Shown here: positions 7,660 to 15,089 of the stretch, piece by piece
Position numbering within the stretch: position 1 is the stretch's first letter
How the letters are laid out: every line of letters starts with the position of its first letter
Source of the DNA: Saxibacter everestensis
GTDB taxonomy: Bacteria; Actinomycetota; Actinomycetes; Actinomycetales; Brevibacteriaceae
Length of the DNA stretch: 64,000 bases
Direction of reading: 5' to 3'
Assembly (NCBI RefSeq): GCF_025787225.1
Contig: NZ_CP090958.1
Coordinates: forward strand, 372,001-436,000
Notes under the pieces: model-generated
Databases searched by the model: none
Told to the model about the DNA's origin: nothing
What the model saw: the letters and a program-made list of their open reading frames with translations, nothing else
Translations under genes and position numbers: made by a program

Positions 7660-8271
7660 CTAGTGCGTGACGGTGAGGCGGTCTGCGGCTTTCGCGATGA
7701 CGAGTGTGTAGTGATTCGGGCTGGTGGGAGCGGTGCTGCGGTAACCGGGTCCGATCGCGCCGAGTTCTTGACCGTCGATGTGGATGTGGCTCGCTCCGCC
7801 GACGATGTGGACTCCGACGGGGACTCCGGACGGGCGACGTAGGCGGAGGTTGCGGACTGGGCCATCGATCCGGATCTCGACCGCACCGAGGGGGGTGGGC
7901 AGGTCGAGTGCCGTGTCTGCTAGAGCACTGTCGAAGCTCAGACTCGTCAGGGTCAGGGCTGTCAGGGTCGCGGTGATACCTGCGGCCGCGTCGTAGACGT
8001 GCACGTTCCAGGGCACGTGCGCTGACAGTTCGATGGACCCCTCGCCCTGGTCGCTGGCGAGGGGGTGCAGGCGCCGCTTGTAGCGCACGGTCACCGTTCC
8101 GTTCTCATCGCCGACAGTGGGGATGAGACCCCGAAAGTGCGCGTGATAGAGCTGGCCAGGCTTGATGTTGTCGGCGATTGTGAGGTTGGCTGCGCCGCCA
8201 GAGATACGGAGTTCTCCCGCCGTTGCGGCGGCGAGGTCGCCGGTTGCGTCGAGTGTGCTGGGGTTGGTCAT
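7660..8271 (-). CDS. Uncharacterised beta-rich protein coupled to MFS exporter
   Basis: This 203-residue protein has no recognised domain. Its ATG overlaps the stop of the upstream MFS gene in an ATGA, so the two are translationally coupled. The sequence is rich in alternating hydrophobic and polar residues with many Gly, Thr and Asp (ISGGAANLTI, VRYKRRLHPL, HIVGGASHIHIDG). This pattern is typical of a beta-sandwich or beta-helix resembling DUF4097-type adhesin-like proteins. It has no signal peptide, transmembrane segment or Cys pair that I can see. Cotranscription with a drug exporter under a MarR regulator suggests a role in compound sensing, binding or sequestration, but this is inference. 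Confidence 0.7.
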   Translation of the reverse strand: MTNPSTLDATGDLAAATAGELRISGGAANLTIADNIKPGQLYHAHFRGLIPTVGDENGTVTVRYKRRLHPLASDQGEGSIELSAHVPWNVHVYDAAAGITATLTALTLTSLSFDSALADTALDLPTPLGAVEIRIDGPVRNLRLRRPSGVPVGVHIVGGASHIHIDGQELGAIGPGYRSTAPTSPNHYTLVIAKAADRLTVTH

Positions 8272-9746
8272 GAGGTCATTCCTTTCAGAGGTTCTTGCTG
8301 GTCGGGTGCGTCGTGGACTTGGAGCGCCGCGCGGGTACGGACGGCAGCGATGCTGGGGAGCAGCAGACTCGCCACGGCCGCGATCGCAGCCGCGGTCACG
8401 GCAACCCAGGCGGCGGTGAGGAAGGCGTCGCGCATGGTGGCCGAGTCGAAGGAGGTGCCGATGATCCCGAAGAACACCACGCCGACCACAGCAACACCGA
8501 GACCGGCACCGACCTGCTGGAAGGTGCTGAGGGCGCCCGATGCCGACCCGGCGTTGTCTACCGGGACCGTGGCGAGGGCGACGTCGAGCAGCGGAACCAC
8601 GAGCAGCCCCAGGCCGATGCCGGCCAACCCCAGCGGGAGGATGAAGTCGGAAATGGTGAGCGCGTCGCCGCGGTCGCTGACGACGGCGATGGACCATGCT
8701 ACGCCCGCTCCTTGCAGGATCGAGCCGGCCAGGACGAGGAGCTTGCCGAACTTGGCGGTGAGTGGCACGGAAACGCCGCTGCCGAGGATCGCTCCGAGGC
8801 TGAAAGGCAGTATCGATAGGCCCGCGTCCCACGCGGTGTATCCGAGCCCGGATTGCAGATAGATGGTGAGAATCAGGAAGTAGCTGGCGACTCCGGCCTG
8901 GAAGGCGAGCTGGACGACTAGGCCGGCGCTGAAACCGCGGTCGCGGAACAGACTCATCGGCAACAATGGCGCACGGGACGCGGCCGCGCGGCGGCATTGG
9001 TGCCAGACGAACAGGGCGAGCAGGATCGGGGACAGGGCCATGAGGGCAAACATCCACCACGGCCAGTCCAATTGCCGGCCCTCAACCAGCGGGTAGACCA
9101 GCGCAAGCACTCCGGACATCGCGAGCACCACGCCGAGCACGTCGAGGCGGGGGGCCTGCTCGGATCGCGTCTCGGGGATGAACAGCAGCGCACCCACTAG
9201 GAGCAGGATGCCGATGGGGACGTTGATGAGGAAGATGGATCGCCACCCGATCCCGAAGGCATCGCTGGTAATGAGAGCGCCGCCAACCAGGGGACCCGCC
9301 ACGGCGGCGAGCCCGGTGACGGCCCCGGCGATCCCGTAGACGGCCGCGCGTTCGCGCGGCTGGAACAGCGCTTGGATGATCGAGAGCACCTGCGGGACCA
9401 TTACGCCGGCGAAGGCGCCCTGCACGACTCGCAGCGAAACCAAGGCGTCGCCGGACGTGGCGAGCCCCGCGAGCATCGACGCGGCGGTAAAGCCGACCAC
9501 GCCCACGATGAACACGAGGCGCCGCCCCAGAATGTCCCCGAGGCGCCCGCCAGTGACCAGCAGCGCGGCAAAGGCCAACAAGTAGCCGCTGACCAGCCAC
9601 TCTAACTGCGCCGGCGACGCACCCAGCTCCTGCTCGATTGCCGGCAGCGCAACGTTGACGATCGTGTTGTCCAAAAGGTCCATGAACGAGGCGAACAGCA
9701 GCACGCTGACCGCAACGATTCGGTTCCCGGCGTGTAGTCGTGCCAT
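8268..9746 (-). CDS. DHA2-type MFS drug/proton antiporter
   Basis: This 492-residue transporter of the 14-TM drug-exporter family opens with FASFMDLLDNTIVNVALPAI and has motif A GGRLGDILGRR near residue 65. A large central loop and a C-terminal cytoplasmic tail follow. It closely parallels the exporter at 2063-3475, with shared stretches such as MVPQVLS and GWRSIFLINVP, so the two are probably paralogues. The ATG at 9746 follows a GGAGGAGCT ribosome-binding region. It is divergent from a MarR regulator and overlaps the following unknown gene by 4 bp. Likely role: regulated efflux of a toxic, perhaps aromatic, compound. Confidence 0.88.
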   Translation of the reverse strand: MARLHAGNRIVAVSVLLFASFMDLLDNTIVNVALPAIEQELGASPAQLEWLVSGYLLAFAALLVTGGRLGDILGRRLVFIVGVVGFTAASMLAGLATSGDALVSLRVVQGAFAGVMVPQVLSIIQALFQPRERAAVYGIAGAVTGLAAVAGPLVGGALITSDAFGIGWRSIFLINVPIGILLLVGALLFIPETRSEQAPRLDVLGVVLAMSGVLALVYPLVEGRQLDWPWWMFALMALSPILLALFVWHQCRRAAASRAPLLPMSLFRDRGFSAGLVVQLAFQAGVASYFLILTIYLQSGLGYTAWDAGLSILPFSLGAILGSGVSVPLTAKFGKLLVLAGSILQGAGVAWSIAVVSDRGDALTISDFILPLGLAGIGLGLLVVPLLDVALATVPVDNAGSASGALSTFQQVGAGLGVAVVGVVFFGIIGTSFDSATMRDAFLTAAWVAVTAAAIAAVASLLLPSIAAVRTRAALQVHDAPDQQEPLKGMTS

Positions 9747-9772
9747 CGGAGCTCCTCCGCTAAGATTTCGGT

Positions 9773-9833
9773 TATGGGATCTTCCCTAATTTGAATATCT
9801 CCCATTATGGGATAATCCCACATTGGAGATATT
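9773..9833. promoter_or_regulatory. MarR operator cluster in the divergent promoter
   Basis: The 104 bp between the divergent MFS and marR genes are packed with symmetry. The outermost perfect arms are AATATCTCC (9794-9802) and GGAGATATT (9825-9833). Inside them are two overlapping palindromes, TCCCATTATGGGA and TGGGATAATCCCA. A further imperfect one, TTATGGGA/TCCCTAA, lies at about 9772-9789. The repeated ATGGGA/TCCCAT box is a plausible recognition sequence for the neighbouring MarR protein, covering both promoters. Confidence 0.6.
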
Positions 9834-9850
9834 ACTCGGAAAGGTGTGGA

Positions 9851-10276
9851 ATGTCCAGTCCGAACAGCACGCGCATACAGCGGGCCTTCCAGGGCGCGCT
9901 CGTCAACGCGGTGCTCGGCAACGAGCGCATCGCGCGCGAGTTCGACATGCTCGTCACCGACCTCCAGACGCTGCACCTGCTCGTCCTGCGCGAAGACGTG
10001 CGCACACCTAAGCAGCTCAGCCAGACCGCGGGTCTGCCCACGAGCACCGTGACGCGGGTCCTCGACCGACTCGAAGCAGTCGGCTACCTGCGGCGCGCGC
10101 ATGATCCGCAGGACCGACGACGAATCAACATCGAACTCATCGCCGAGAAGATCGCGCCGATCATCAGCCGATACGAGAAGTACACCGATACCATCGACCG
10201 GACTAACGCAGAGTTCACCGAAGAAGAACTGGGCACCGTCGCCCGCTACCTCGAGCAGACCAGCTCAACCTTCTAA
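9851..10276 (+). CDS. MarR family transcriptional regulator
   Basis: This 141-residue winged-helix regulator has a central recognition helix in KQLSQTAGLPTSTVTRVLDRL and a wing with RRAHDPQDRRRINIEL, which is the family's DxRxx signature region. The ends are helical and form the dimer interface. The ATG at 9851 is preceded by AAAGG and yields the usual MarR length; an upstream ATG at 9791 falls inside the operator and is rejected. It is divergent from the MFS exporter and is expected to repress it until a ligand binds. It has no nearby enzyme gene that hints at the ligand. Confidence 0.88.
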   Translation: MSSPNSTRIQRAFQGALVNAVLGNERIAREFDMLVTDLQTLHLLVLREDVRTPKQLSQTAGLPTSTVTRVLDRLEAVGYLRRAHDPQDRRRINIELIAEKIAPIISRYEKYTDTIDRTNAEFTEEELGTVARYLEQTSSTF

Positions 10277-10374
10277 AACGCCACGAACTCTCGCCACTAC
10301 GCAAGTCACGCGCTCGCCCGCCGATGTTCACGCAGATTTACGGTGCGGTCTAGATCAGCCGAGGCATCTTTCGA

Positions 10375-10400
10375 TGAACTGGTCCCCGGAAGTTGGACTG
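10375..10400. repeat. Left terminal inverted repeat of the IS3-family element
   Basis: The sequence starts TGAACTGGTCCCC, has four variable bases, then GTTGGACTG. The reverse complement of the right end differs only in the four variable bases. Confidence 0.85.
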
Positions 10401-10434
10401 ATGACTTCAGTTCCGATTTCCGGGGGCCAGTTTC

Positions 10435-10920
10435 GTGTATCTAGGTAGTTCGCTATCAGAGCGTCAGCGTGAAGCAGCGATAGTGTTGTTCGAGGCCGAG
10501 TGGAGCTGGGGTGCTGCCGCCAGGCATCTCGGGGTTCGGGAGAACCCGGTGCATCGGCTTTATGACCGTTGGCGGGTTCGTGGGAGCGGGGCCTTGGTGA
10601 CGAAGCCGACCAAGCGTTCGTTTTCGTTCGAGTTCAAGCTTGACGTCGTGCGCAGGTTCTTGGCGGGCGAGACGAAGGTCGCGCTGGCTCGCGAGTTCGA
10701 TCTGTCCTCGCCGAAGCTGATTGAGACGTGGGCGCGGAAGTACCGGAATGAGGGCGAGGAAGCGCTAAGACCGAGCTCTCCCGGCAAATCAGTGGAGACT
10801 GACTCCGCTCCGAGTGAATCGACCGAGGTAGTGCGGATGCGGCGCGAGAATGAGCGGCTTCGGGCGGAGGTCGCATACTTGGGAAAATTGAGGGCCTTGA
10901 GGGCGCAAGAACGACGGTGA
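10435..10920 (+). CDS. IS3-family transposase OrfA
   Basis: This 161-residue DNA-binding subunit has two helix-turn-helix segments. The first contains EAEWSWGAAARHLGVRENPV. The second contains LDVVRRFLAGETKVALAREF, followed by a leucine/arginine-rich coiled coil (RRENERLRAEVAYLGK) typical of IS150-group OrfA. Translation starts at a GTG at 10435 close to the left repeat. OrfA alone usually acts as a regulator of transposition. The active transposase is the OrfAB fusion made by -1 frameshifting near the end of this gene. Its TGA overlaps the OrfB start (GTGA). Confidence 0.88.
   Translation: MYLGSSLSERQREAAIVLFEAEWSWGAAARHLGVRENPVHRLYDRWRVRGSGALVTKPTKRSFSFEFKLDVVRRFLAGETKVALAREFDLSSPKLIETWARKYRNEGEEALRPSSPGKSVETDSAPSESTEVVRMRRENERLRAEVAYLGKLRALRAQERR
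10881..10887 (+). promoter_or_regulatory. Programmed -1 frameshift heptamer
   Basis: The heptamer G GGA AAA is in phase with the orfA frame (TTG GGA AAA), fitting the X XXY YYZ rule. Slipping back one base joins YLGK to the orfB frame through IEGLEGARTT, producing a 445-residue OrfAB. This is the standard expression mechanism in IS3 elements. Efficiency and any downstream stimulatory structure were not assessed. Confidence 0.7.
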
Positions 10921-11771
10921 AGGTCCGCGCTGTCGTCTCCCTCAAGGCTGAGCACCGGCTCGACCTGCTGCTCCAGATCGCGGGATTGCCCCGTTCAACG
11001 TTCTTCTATCAGCAGGCGCGGCTGGACGTCCCGGATCCGCAGGCCGAGCTGAAAGTCGCGATCACGGAGATATTCTCCGCCAACAAGTCCCGTTACGGGC
11101 ATCGCCGCGTGCATCGGGAACTACTCAACGCCGGCGGGCAGGTGGCGAAGAAGACCGTTCTGAAACTCATGCGCGACCTCGGGCTTGTCTGCCGTTCGCG
11201 CCGCAAGCGCCGTTACGTGTCGTATCAGGGCGAGGTCGGCCAGATCGCCGACAACCTCCTGAATCGCGAGTTCACCACGGACACCCCGAACCAGAAGTGG
11301 GTCACCGACGTAACCGAGTTCCGGGTCGGCGATCGCAAGCTCTACCTCTCGCCGATCATGGATCTGTTTGACCGGCAGATCATCGCCTATTCGATCGGCA
11401 CGTCACCGAGCCTGCAGCTGACGAACGCGCCACTGCGTGAGGTGATCGCAACGCTCGAGGCCGGGCAGTATCCGCTGGTTCATTCCGACCAAGGGTTCCA
11501 GTATCAACATCGCTCCTGGCGGCAAATACTCGCCGATACCGGGGCGACACAGTCGATGTCCCGCAAGGGCAACTGCTACGACAATGCGGTCATCGAGAAC
11601 TTCTTCGGCCACCTCAAAGAAGAATGCTTCCACCACGTCCGCTACCTGGACATCGACGCGCTAGAGACAGCCCTGCATGAGTACATCCGCTGGTACAACG
11701 ACGACCGCCTCTCAGAACGACTCGAGGGCCTGAGCCCGGTGCGATACCGGACCCAGACCCTCGCGGCCTAG
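10917..11771 (+). CDS. IS3-family transposase OrfB (DDE integrase core)
   Basis: This 284-residue catalytic part starts at a GTG overlapping the orfA stop. An HTH_21-type stretch (SRYGHRRVHREL) precedes the rve integrase core with its DDE residues. The first Asp is in WVTDVTEF, the second in VHSDQGFQYQ, and the Glu is in YDNAVIENFFGHLKEE. The end, YIRWYNDDRLSERLEGLSPV, is the usual IS3 C-terminus. All catalytic positions are present, so the element may still be active as the OrfAB fusion. Confidence 0.9.
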   Translation: MKVRAVVSLKAEHRLDLLLQIAGLPRSTFFYQQARLDVPDPQAELKVAITEIFSANKSRYGHRRVHRELLNAGGQVAKKTVLKLMRDLGLVCRSRRKRRYVSYQGEVGQIADNLLNREFTTDTPNQKWVTDVTEFRVGDRKLYLSPIMDLFDRQIIAYSIGTSPSLQLTNAPLREVIATLEAGQYPLVHSDQGFQYQHRSWRQILADTGATQSMSRKGNCYDNAVIENFFGHLKEECFHHVRYLDIDALETALHEYIRWYNDDRLSERLEGLSPVRYRTQTLAA

Positions 11772-11785
11772 ACTCTCTAACTGGA

Positions 11786-11811
11786 CAGTCCAACAAATGG
11801 GGACCAGTTCA
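11786..11811. repeat. Right terminal inverted repeat of the IS3-family element
   Basis: The sequence ends GGGGACCAGTTCA, complementary to the first 13 bases of the element. CAGTCCAAC lies inside, matching GTTGGACTG of the left repeat. Confidence 0.85.
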
Positions 11812-11825
11812 AAGAGAGCGTAGAG

Positions 11826-11857
11826 CGGGCCGCCACCCCAAAAGGGATGGCGGCCCG
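11826..11857. terminator. Hairpin terminator downstream of gabP
   Basis: The arms CGGGCCGCCACCCC and GGGATGGCGGCCCG pair with one mismatch around an AAAA loop. The hairpin lies 14 bp after the permease stop on the minus strand. No uridine run follows, as is common in actinobacteria. Confidence 0.7.
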
Positions 11858-11871
11858 TCAACCTGAGGGCG

Positions 11872-13311
11872 TCAGTGCCCGGACGTGACTTCTGCTTCCT
11901 TCACGACCTCGCCGTGCTTTCCCTTGTTGAGGCGCTGCACGATCAGCCCGATTGCGACGACGACGACAGCGAGAATAGCCGTGGCGTACAGTTCGAGCTT
12001 CAGATCTGAACCGATGGCCATGTAGATCAGCACCACCGGAATGAAGATGATCACGAGCCAGGTCAGTACCGGGAATGCCCACATCTTGATCGGCATTTCG
12101 GTTCCGGCCGCCTCTGTCTTGGCACGCAGCCGTAGCTGTGAAACGGCGATCACGAGGTATACCAGCAGAGCGACGGCGCCCGATGTCGCCAGCAGCGTGC
12201 TGAACACTGCCTCCGGTGCCAGGAAGTTGAATCCGACCGCGATGAAGCCGACCACTGTCGAGAGCAGCACCGCATTCGTAGGCACGCCATTCTTCGACAC
12301 CTTGGCTATGGACTTCGGCGCATCGCCTCGCTGTGCCAGCGAGAACATCATCCGGGACGCGGTGTACAAGGCCGAGTTCAGGCAGGAGGCGACGGCGACC
12401 AGGATCACGATATCGATAATGATCTTGGCGTTCGGGATGCCGATCGCGTCGAGTGCCGACTGGAACGAGCCATTCGCGGCGAGCACCTCGGAATTCCAGG
12501 GCACCAGCGAGACCACGAGGAAGATCGAGGCTACGTAGAACAGGCTGATCCGCCAGATGACCGAGTTCGTCGCCTTGCGGATCTCCTTTGCCGGGTTGGC
12601 CGACTCGGCGGCGGCAATGGTGACGATCTCGGTTCCCATGAAAGTGAACATCGTGGTCAGCAAGGCAGCAGGAACGGCTCCGAATCCATTCGGAAAGAAG
12701 CCACCGTCGCTAACCAGGTGCTCGGCACCGCTGACGTTGGATCCCGGCAGCAGGCCGAGGACGGCCAGGCCGGCGATGACGATGAATCCGATGATTGCGA
12801 CGACCTTCAACAGGGCGAACCAGAACTCGAACTCGCCGTAGTTGCCGACGCTTACCAGGTTGGTGATGGTCAGGATCAGGGTGATGCCCAACGCCCATAT
12901 CCAGGTTGCGACAGCGGGAATCCAGCTGTTGAGGATGATTGCCGCTGCGACGGCTTCGAGTGGGATGACCAGGACCCAGAACCACCAGTACAGCCAGCCG
13001 ATGCTGAAGCCGGCCCAGCGACCGATGCTGCGATCCGCGTATGTGGAGAATGACCCGGAGTCCGGATTCGCTGCGGCCATCTCGCCGAGCATCCGCATCA
13101 CGAGGACCACCAGCAGCCCGGCCGTCAGGTAGGCGATCAGAACTGCCGGTCCGGCGAGGGCGATTGCCTTGGACGAGCCGACGAAAAGTCCGGCCCCGAT
13201 TACGCCAGCGATCGAAATCATCGTGACATGCCGGGACTTCAGGCCTGTTCCGAGGGTGCCGGATGTGCCTTGTTTCGTTTCACCTTTGGGGGGCGACGAA
13301 TCGATTGCCAT
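11872..13311 (-). CDS. gabP: Amino acid permease of the APC family, probable GABA permease
   Basis: This 479-residue transporter of the AAT/APC superfamily has about 12 membrane helices. The hallmark helix-1 substrate region ISIAGVIGAGLFVGSS is present, as is the MRMLGEMAAANPDSGSFSTYA consensus of amino acid permeases, and FTFMGTEIVTIAAAES lies in helix 6. The ATG at 13311 is preceded by AGGAC; an ATG 8 codons upstream has no ribosome-binding site. It lies 68 bp downstream of a PucR regulator and next to gabT. Together these point to uptake of 4-aminobutyrate for catabolism. The substrate is inferred from context; other permeases of this class carry aromatic or basic amino acids. Confidence 0.8.
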   Translation of the reverse strand: MAIDSSPPKGETKQGTSGTLGTGLKSRHVTMISIAGVIGAGLFVGSSKAIALAGPAVLIAYLTAGLLVVLVMRMLGEMAAANPDSGSFSTYADRSIGRWAGFSIGWLYWWFWVLVIPLEAVAAAIILNSWIPAVATWIWALGITLILTITNLVSVGNYGEFEFWFALLKVVAIIGFIVIAGLAVLGLLPGSNVSGAEHLVSDGGFFPNGFGAVPAALLTTMFTFMGTEIVTIAAAESANPAKEIRKATNSVIWRISLFYVASIFLVVSLVPWNSEVLAANGSFQSALDAIGIPNAKIIIDIVILVAVASCLNSALYTASRMMFSLAQRGDAPKSIAKVSKNGVPTNAVLLSTVVGFIAVGFNFLAPEAVFSTLLATSGAVALLVYLVIAVSQLRLRAKTEAAGTEMPIKMWAFPVLTWLVIIFIPVVLIYMAIGSDLKLELYATAILAVVVVAIGLIVQRLNKGKHGEVVKEAEVTSGH

Positions 13312-13379
13312 ATTTGTCCTGTTTCTAATCTGCATGGAGGAACGCCGGTAGCCGTTCGCTGTCTAGCCGAGAAGAAAAC

Positions 13380-14987
13380 TTACGCCAGTTTGTGGCCCAC
13401 GTCATCTTGTGCCTTCAACACCCGGTATGCCCACCACAGCTCGAACCGGGCGTCGGGGTCGTCAAATGAAGCGTCGAGCAGCTCGGCGATCTGCCGAATC
13501 CGGTATCGGACGGTGTGCCGATGCACGCCCAGTTCGGTGGCGGCGCCATCCCAGGCTCCCGAGTGGTTGAGCCAGCAGCCGAGGGTTGTCAGCAGGTCGG
13601 TGTTGTGCTGTGCGTCGTATCCGATCACCGGCGCGAGCCTTTCTTCCGCCAGCAGCCGCAGACCGGGAAGTCTGGTAAGCACCTGCATGCCGTCTGCGGT
13701 GAGGTCGCCGAACCAGCGGATTCCGGTGCCGCCGCTGGCATCGACCGCCGTACGGGCTTCGGAGACGGCCTGGCCGATATCGGCCCAGTTGTGCCGCGCG
13801 CTGACGCCGAGGCTGACTTCAGCAGTGCGGGCGCTGAAGTCAGCAAGTTCGGCTGCCTCATTCGCCCGGCAGACGATTACCAGCTCTGAGTTCGCCAAGG
13901 CATGGAAGAATCCGGATCCGGCCAGCTCTATCCCTTTCTGGGCCGGTTTCTGCTCCGCAGATTGGATGAGCCGATCCTGACGGATGTGGAGCAATGTCGC
14001 TTCTGCCCTCTGTGCCAGGGCCTCTTCGACGGCCTCCAGCTGCGCGGCGGATCCGCGGACGAGGAGTGCCGTCACGGGGGATCGGGGCAGCGGCGTGCCC
14101 AGCGCGCGAACCGTCTGCCGGACGGATTCCAGCTGGCCGTTCAGTAATTGCGCCAGTAGCGCCGAGCGCAGCGAAGCTCGTGCTGCCGTGAGTTCGGTGT
14201 CCTGTCGTAGCGAGATGGCGGTCAGTGCGACGGCGCTGGCCAGCAGGGTGTTCACCGACGAGGTGACCGAGGTGTTTCCACCGAGCAACAGCACGCCCTG
14301 TACCTGACGGCCAGCGCCGAGTGCGTGCATGACAACTGTCCGATCCGGTGCGGTGACGCTGGCCGTCCCACGGGGTGGTCCCGCGAGCAGACGCCGGATG
14401 TCGGCGTCGAAGTCCGCGATCAGTTCATTGCCGCCGATCCTGGATCCGGCGCTGTGCAGCGGGGCGCCATCCATCCCGCAATGCACGACCCATCGTCCGG
14501 TGGCCTTTGCGAGCTGGTCGATCACCGCGGGGATGCCGCCACCCAACGAGGCGGCGCGGGAGAGAGCGCGCTGCGAATTGAGCAGCCACAATTCCTCTTC
14601 GCGCTGTTCGGCTGCGATCGCTTCGGCGACTGTCCTTACTATGGCGATGAATGGCGTTGGCTTCGGCACGGCCAGCAGAGTCAGTCCGCTCGCCATGCAG
14701 GCGTCGGCGAGGGCAGCCGGCACCTTCCGGTGGCCCAGACCGACGCCGAATGCCAGGCCCGCCACTCTCGCGGCTACGAGGCGGCGCACGTAGGTCCGGC
14801 AGGCTTTGGGGGTCAGCTCGCGGGAACGACCGAGCGTGAGTATCAGCTCGCCACCATTGAGATAGGGCTTCGGATCGTCGAGTTCGGTGGCGTGCGCCCA
14901 GGTGATTTCGGCGTCAAGGTCTCCCTCGACGATGACCTGGAGGTCGAGATCCTGGTCGTCGGTGAGGGAACGCAGGGAAATCGCCAT
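13380..14987 (-). CDS. PucR-family transcriptional regulator of GABA genes
   Basis: This 535-residue regulator has the N-terminal PucR sensory domain (residues about 5-125, with GGELILTLGRS and AGLAFGVGLGHRKVP). A central GGDEF-like/CdaR region follows. The C-terminal helix-turn-helix of the PucR class (HTH_30) lies at about residues 475-530, with TLGCWLNHSGAWDGAATELG followed by HRHTVRYRIRQI. It is divergent from gabT (102 bp apart) and followed by the permease gene. PucR-type activators such as GabR of Corynebacterium switch on gab genes in response to GABA. That role here is inferred from position. Confidence 0.85.
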   Translation of the reverse strand: MAISLRSLTDDQDLDLQVIVEGDLDAEITWAHATELDDPKPYLNGGELILTLGRSRELTPKACRTYVRRLVAARVAGLAFGVGLGHRKVPAALADACMASGLTLLAVPKPTPFIAIVRTVAEAIAAEQREEELWLLNSQRALSRAASLGGGIPAVIDQLAKATGRWVVHCGMDGAPLHSAGSRIGGNELIADFDADIRRLLAGPPRGTASVTAPDRTVVMHALGAGRQVQGVLLLGGNTSVTSSVNTLLASAVALTAISLRQDTELTAARASLRSALLAQLLNGQLESVRQTVRALGTPLPRSPVTALLVRGSAAQLEAVEEALAQRAEATLLHIRQDRLIQSAEQKPAQKGIELAGSGFFHALANSELVIVCRANEAAELADFSARTAEVSLGVSARHNWADIGQAVSEARTAVDASGGTGIRWFGDLTADGMQVLTRLPGLRLLAEERLAPVIGYDAQHNTDLLTTLGCWLNHSGAWDGAATELGVHRHTVRYRIRQIAELLDASFDDPDARFELWWAYRVLKAQDDVGHKLA

Positions 14988-15089
14988 CCCACCATCATCC
15001 CATTACTACGCCAAAATGAACTATTCAGTCCGCTACTTCTGCCGAAACGTACAAAGACACCGAAGCGGTCGCGGGCGTAATCTCGCCTT

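Larger units (their letters stand above)
10375..11811 (+). mobile_element. IS3-family insertion sequence (IS150-like), complete
   Basis: This 1437-bp element starts with TG and ends with CA. Its terminal inverted repeats match at 22 of 26 positions, and the first 13 bases (TGAACTGGTCCCC) are identical at both ends. It contains orfA and orfB in the typical IS3 arrangement with a four-base overlap and a -1 slippery heptamer. Both reading frames look intact. No 3-4-bp target duplication is evident: the left flank ends in CGA and the right flank begins AAG. It may therefore have inserted long ago or formed part of a rearrangement. It separates the MarR/MFS cassette from the GABA region. Confidence 0.88.
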
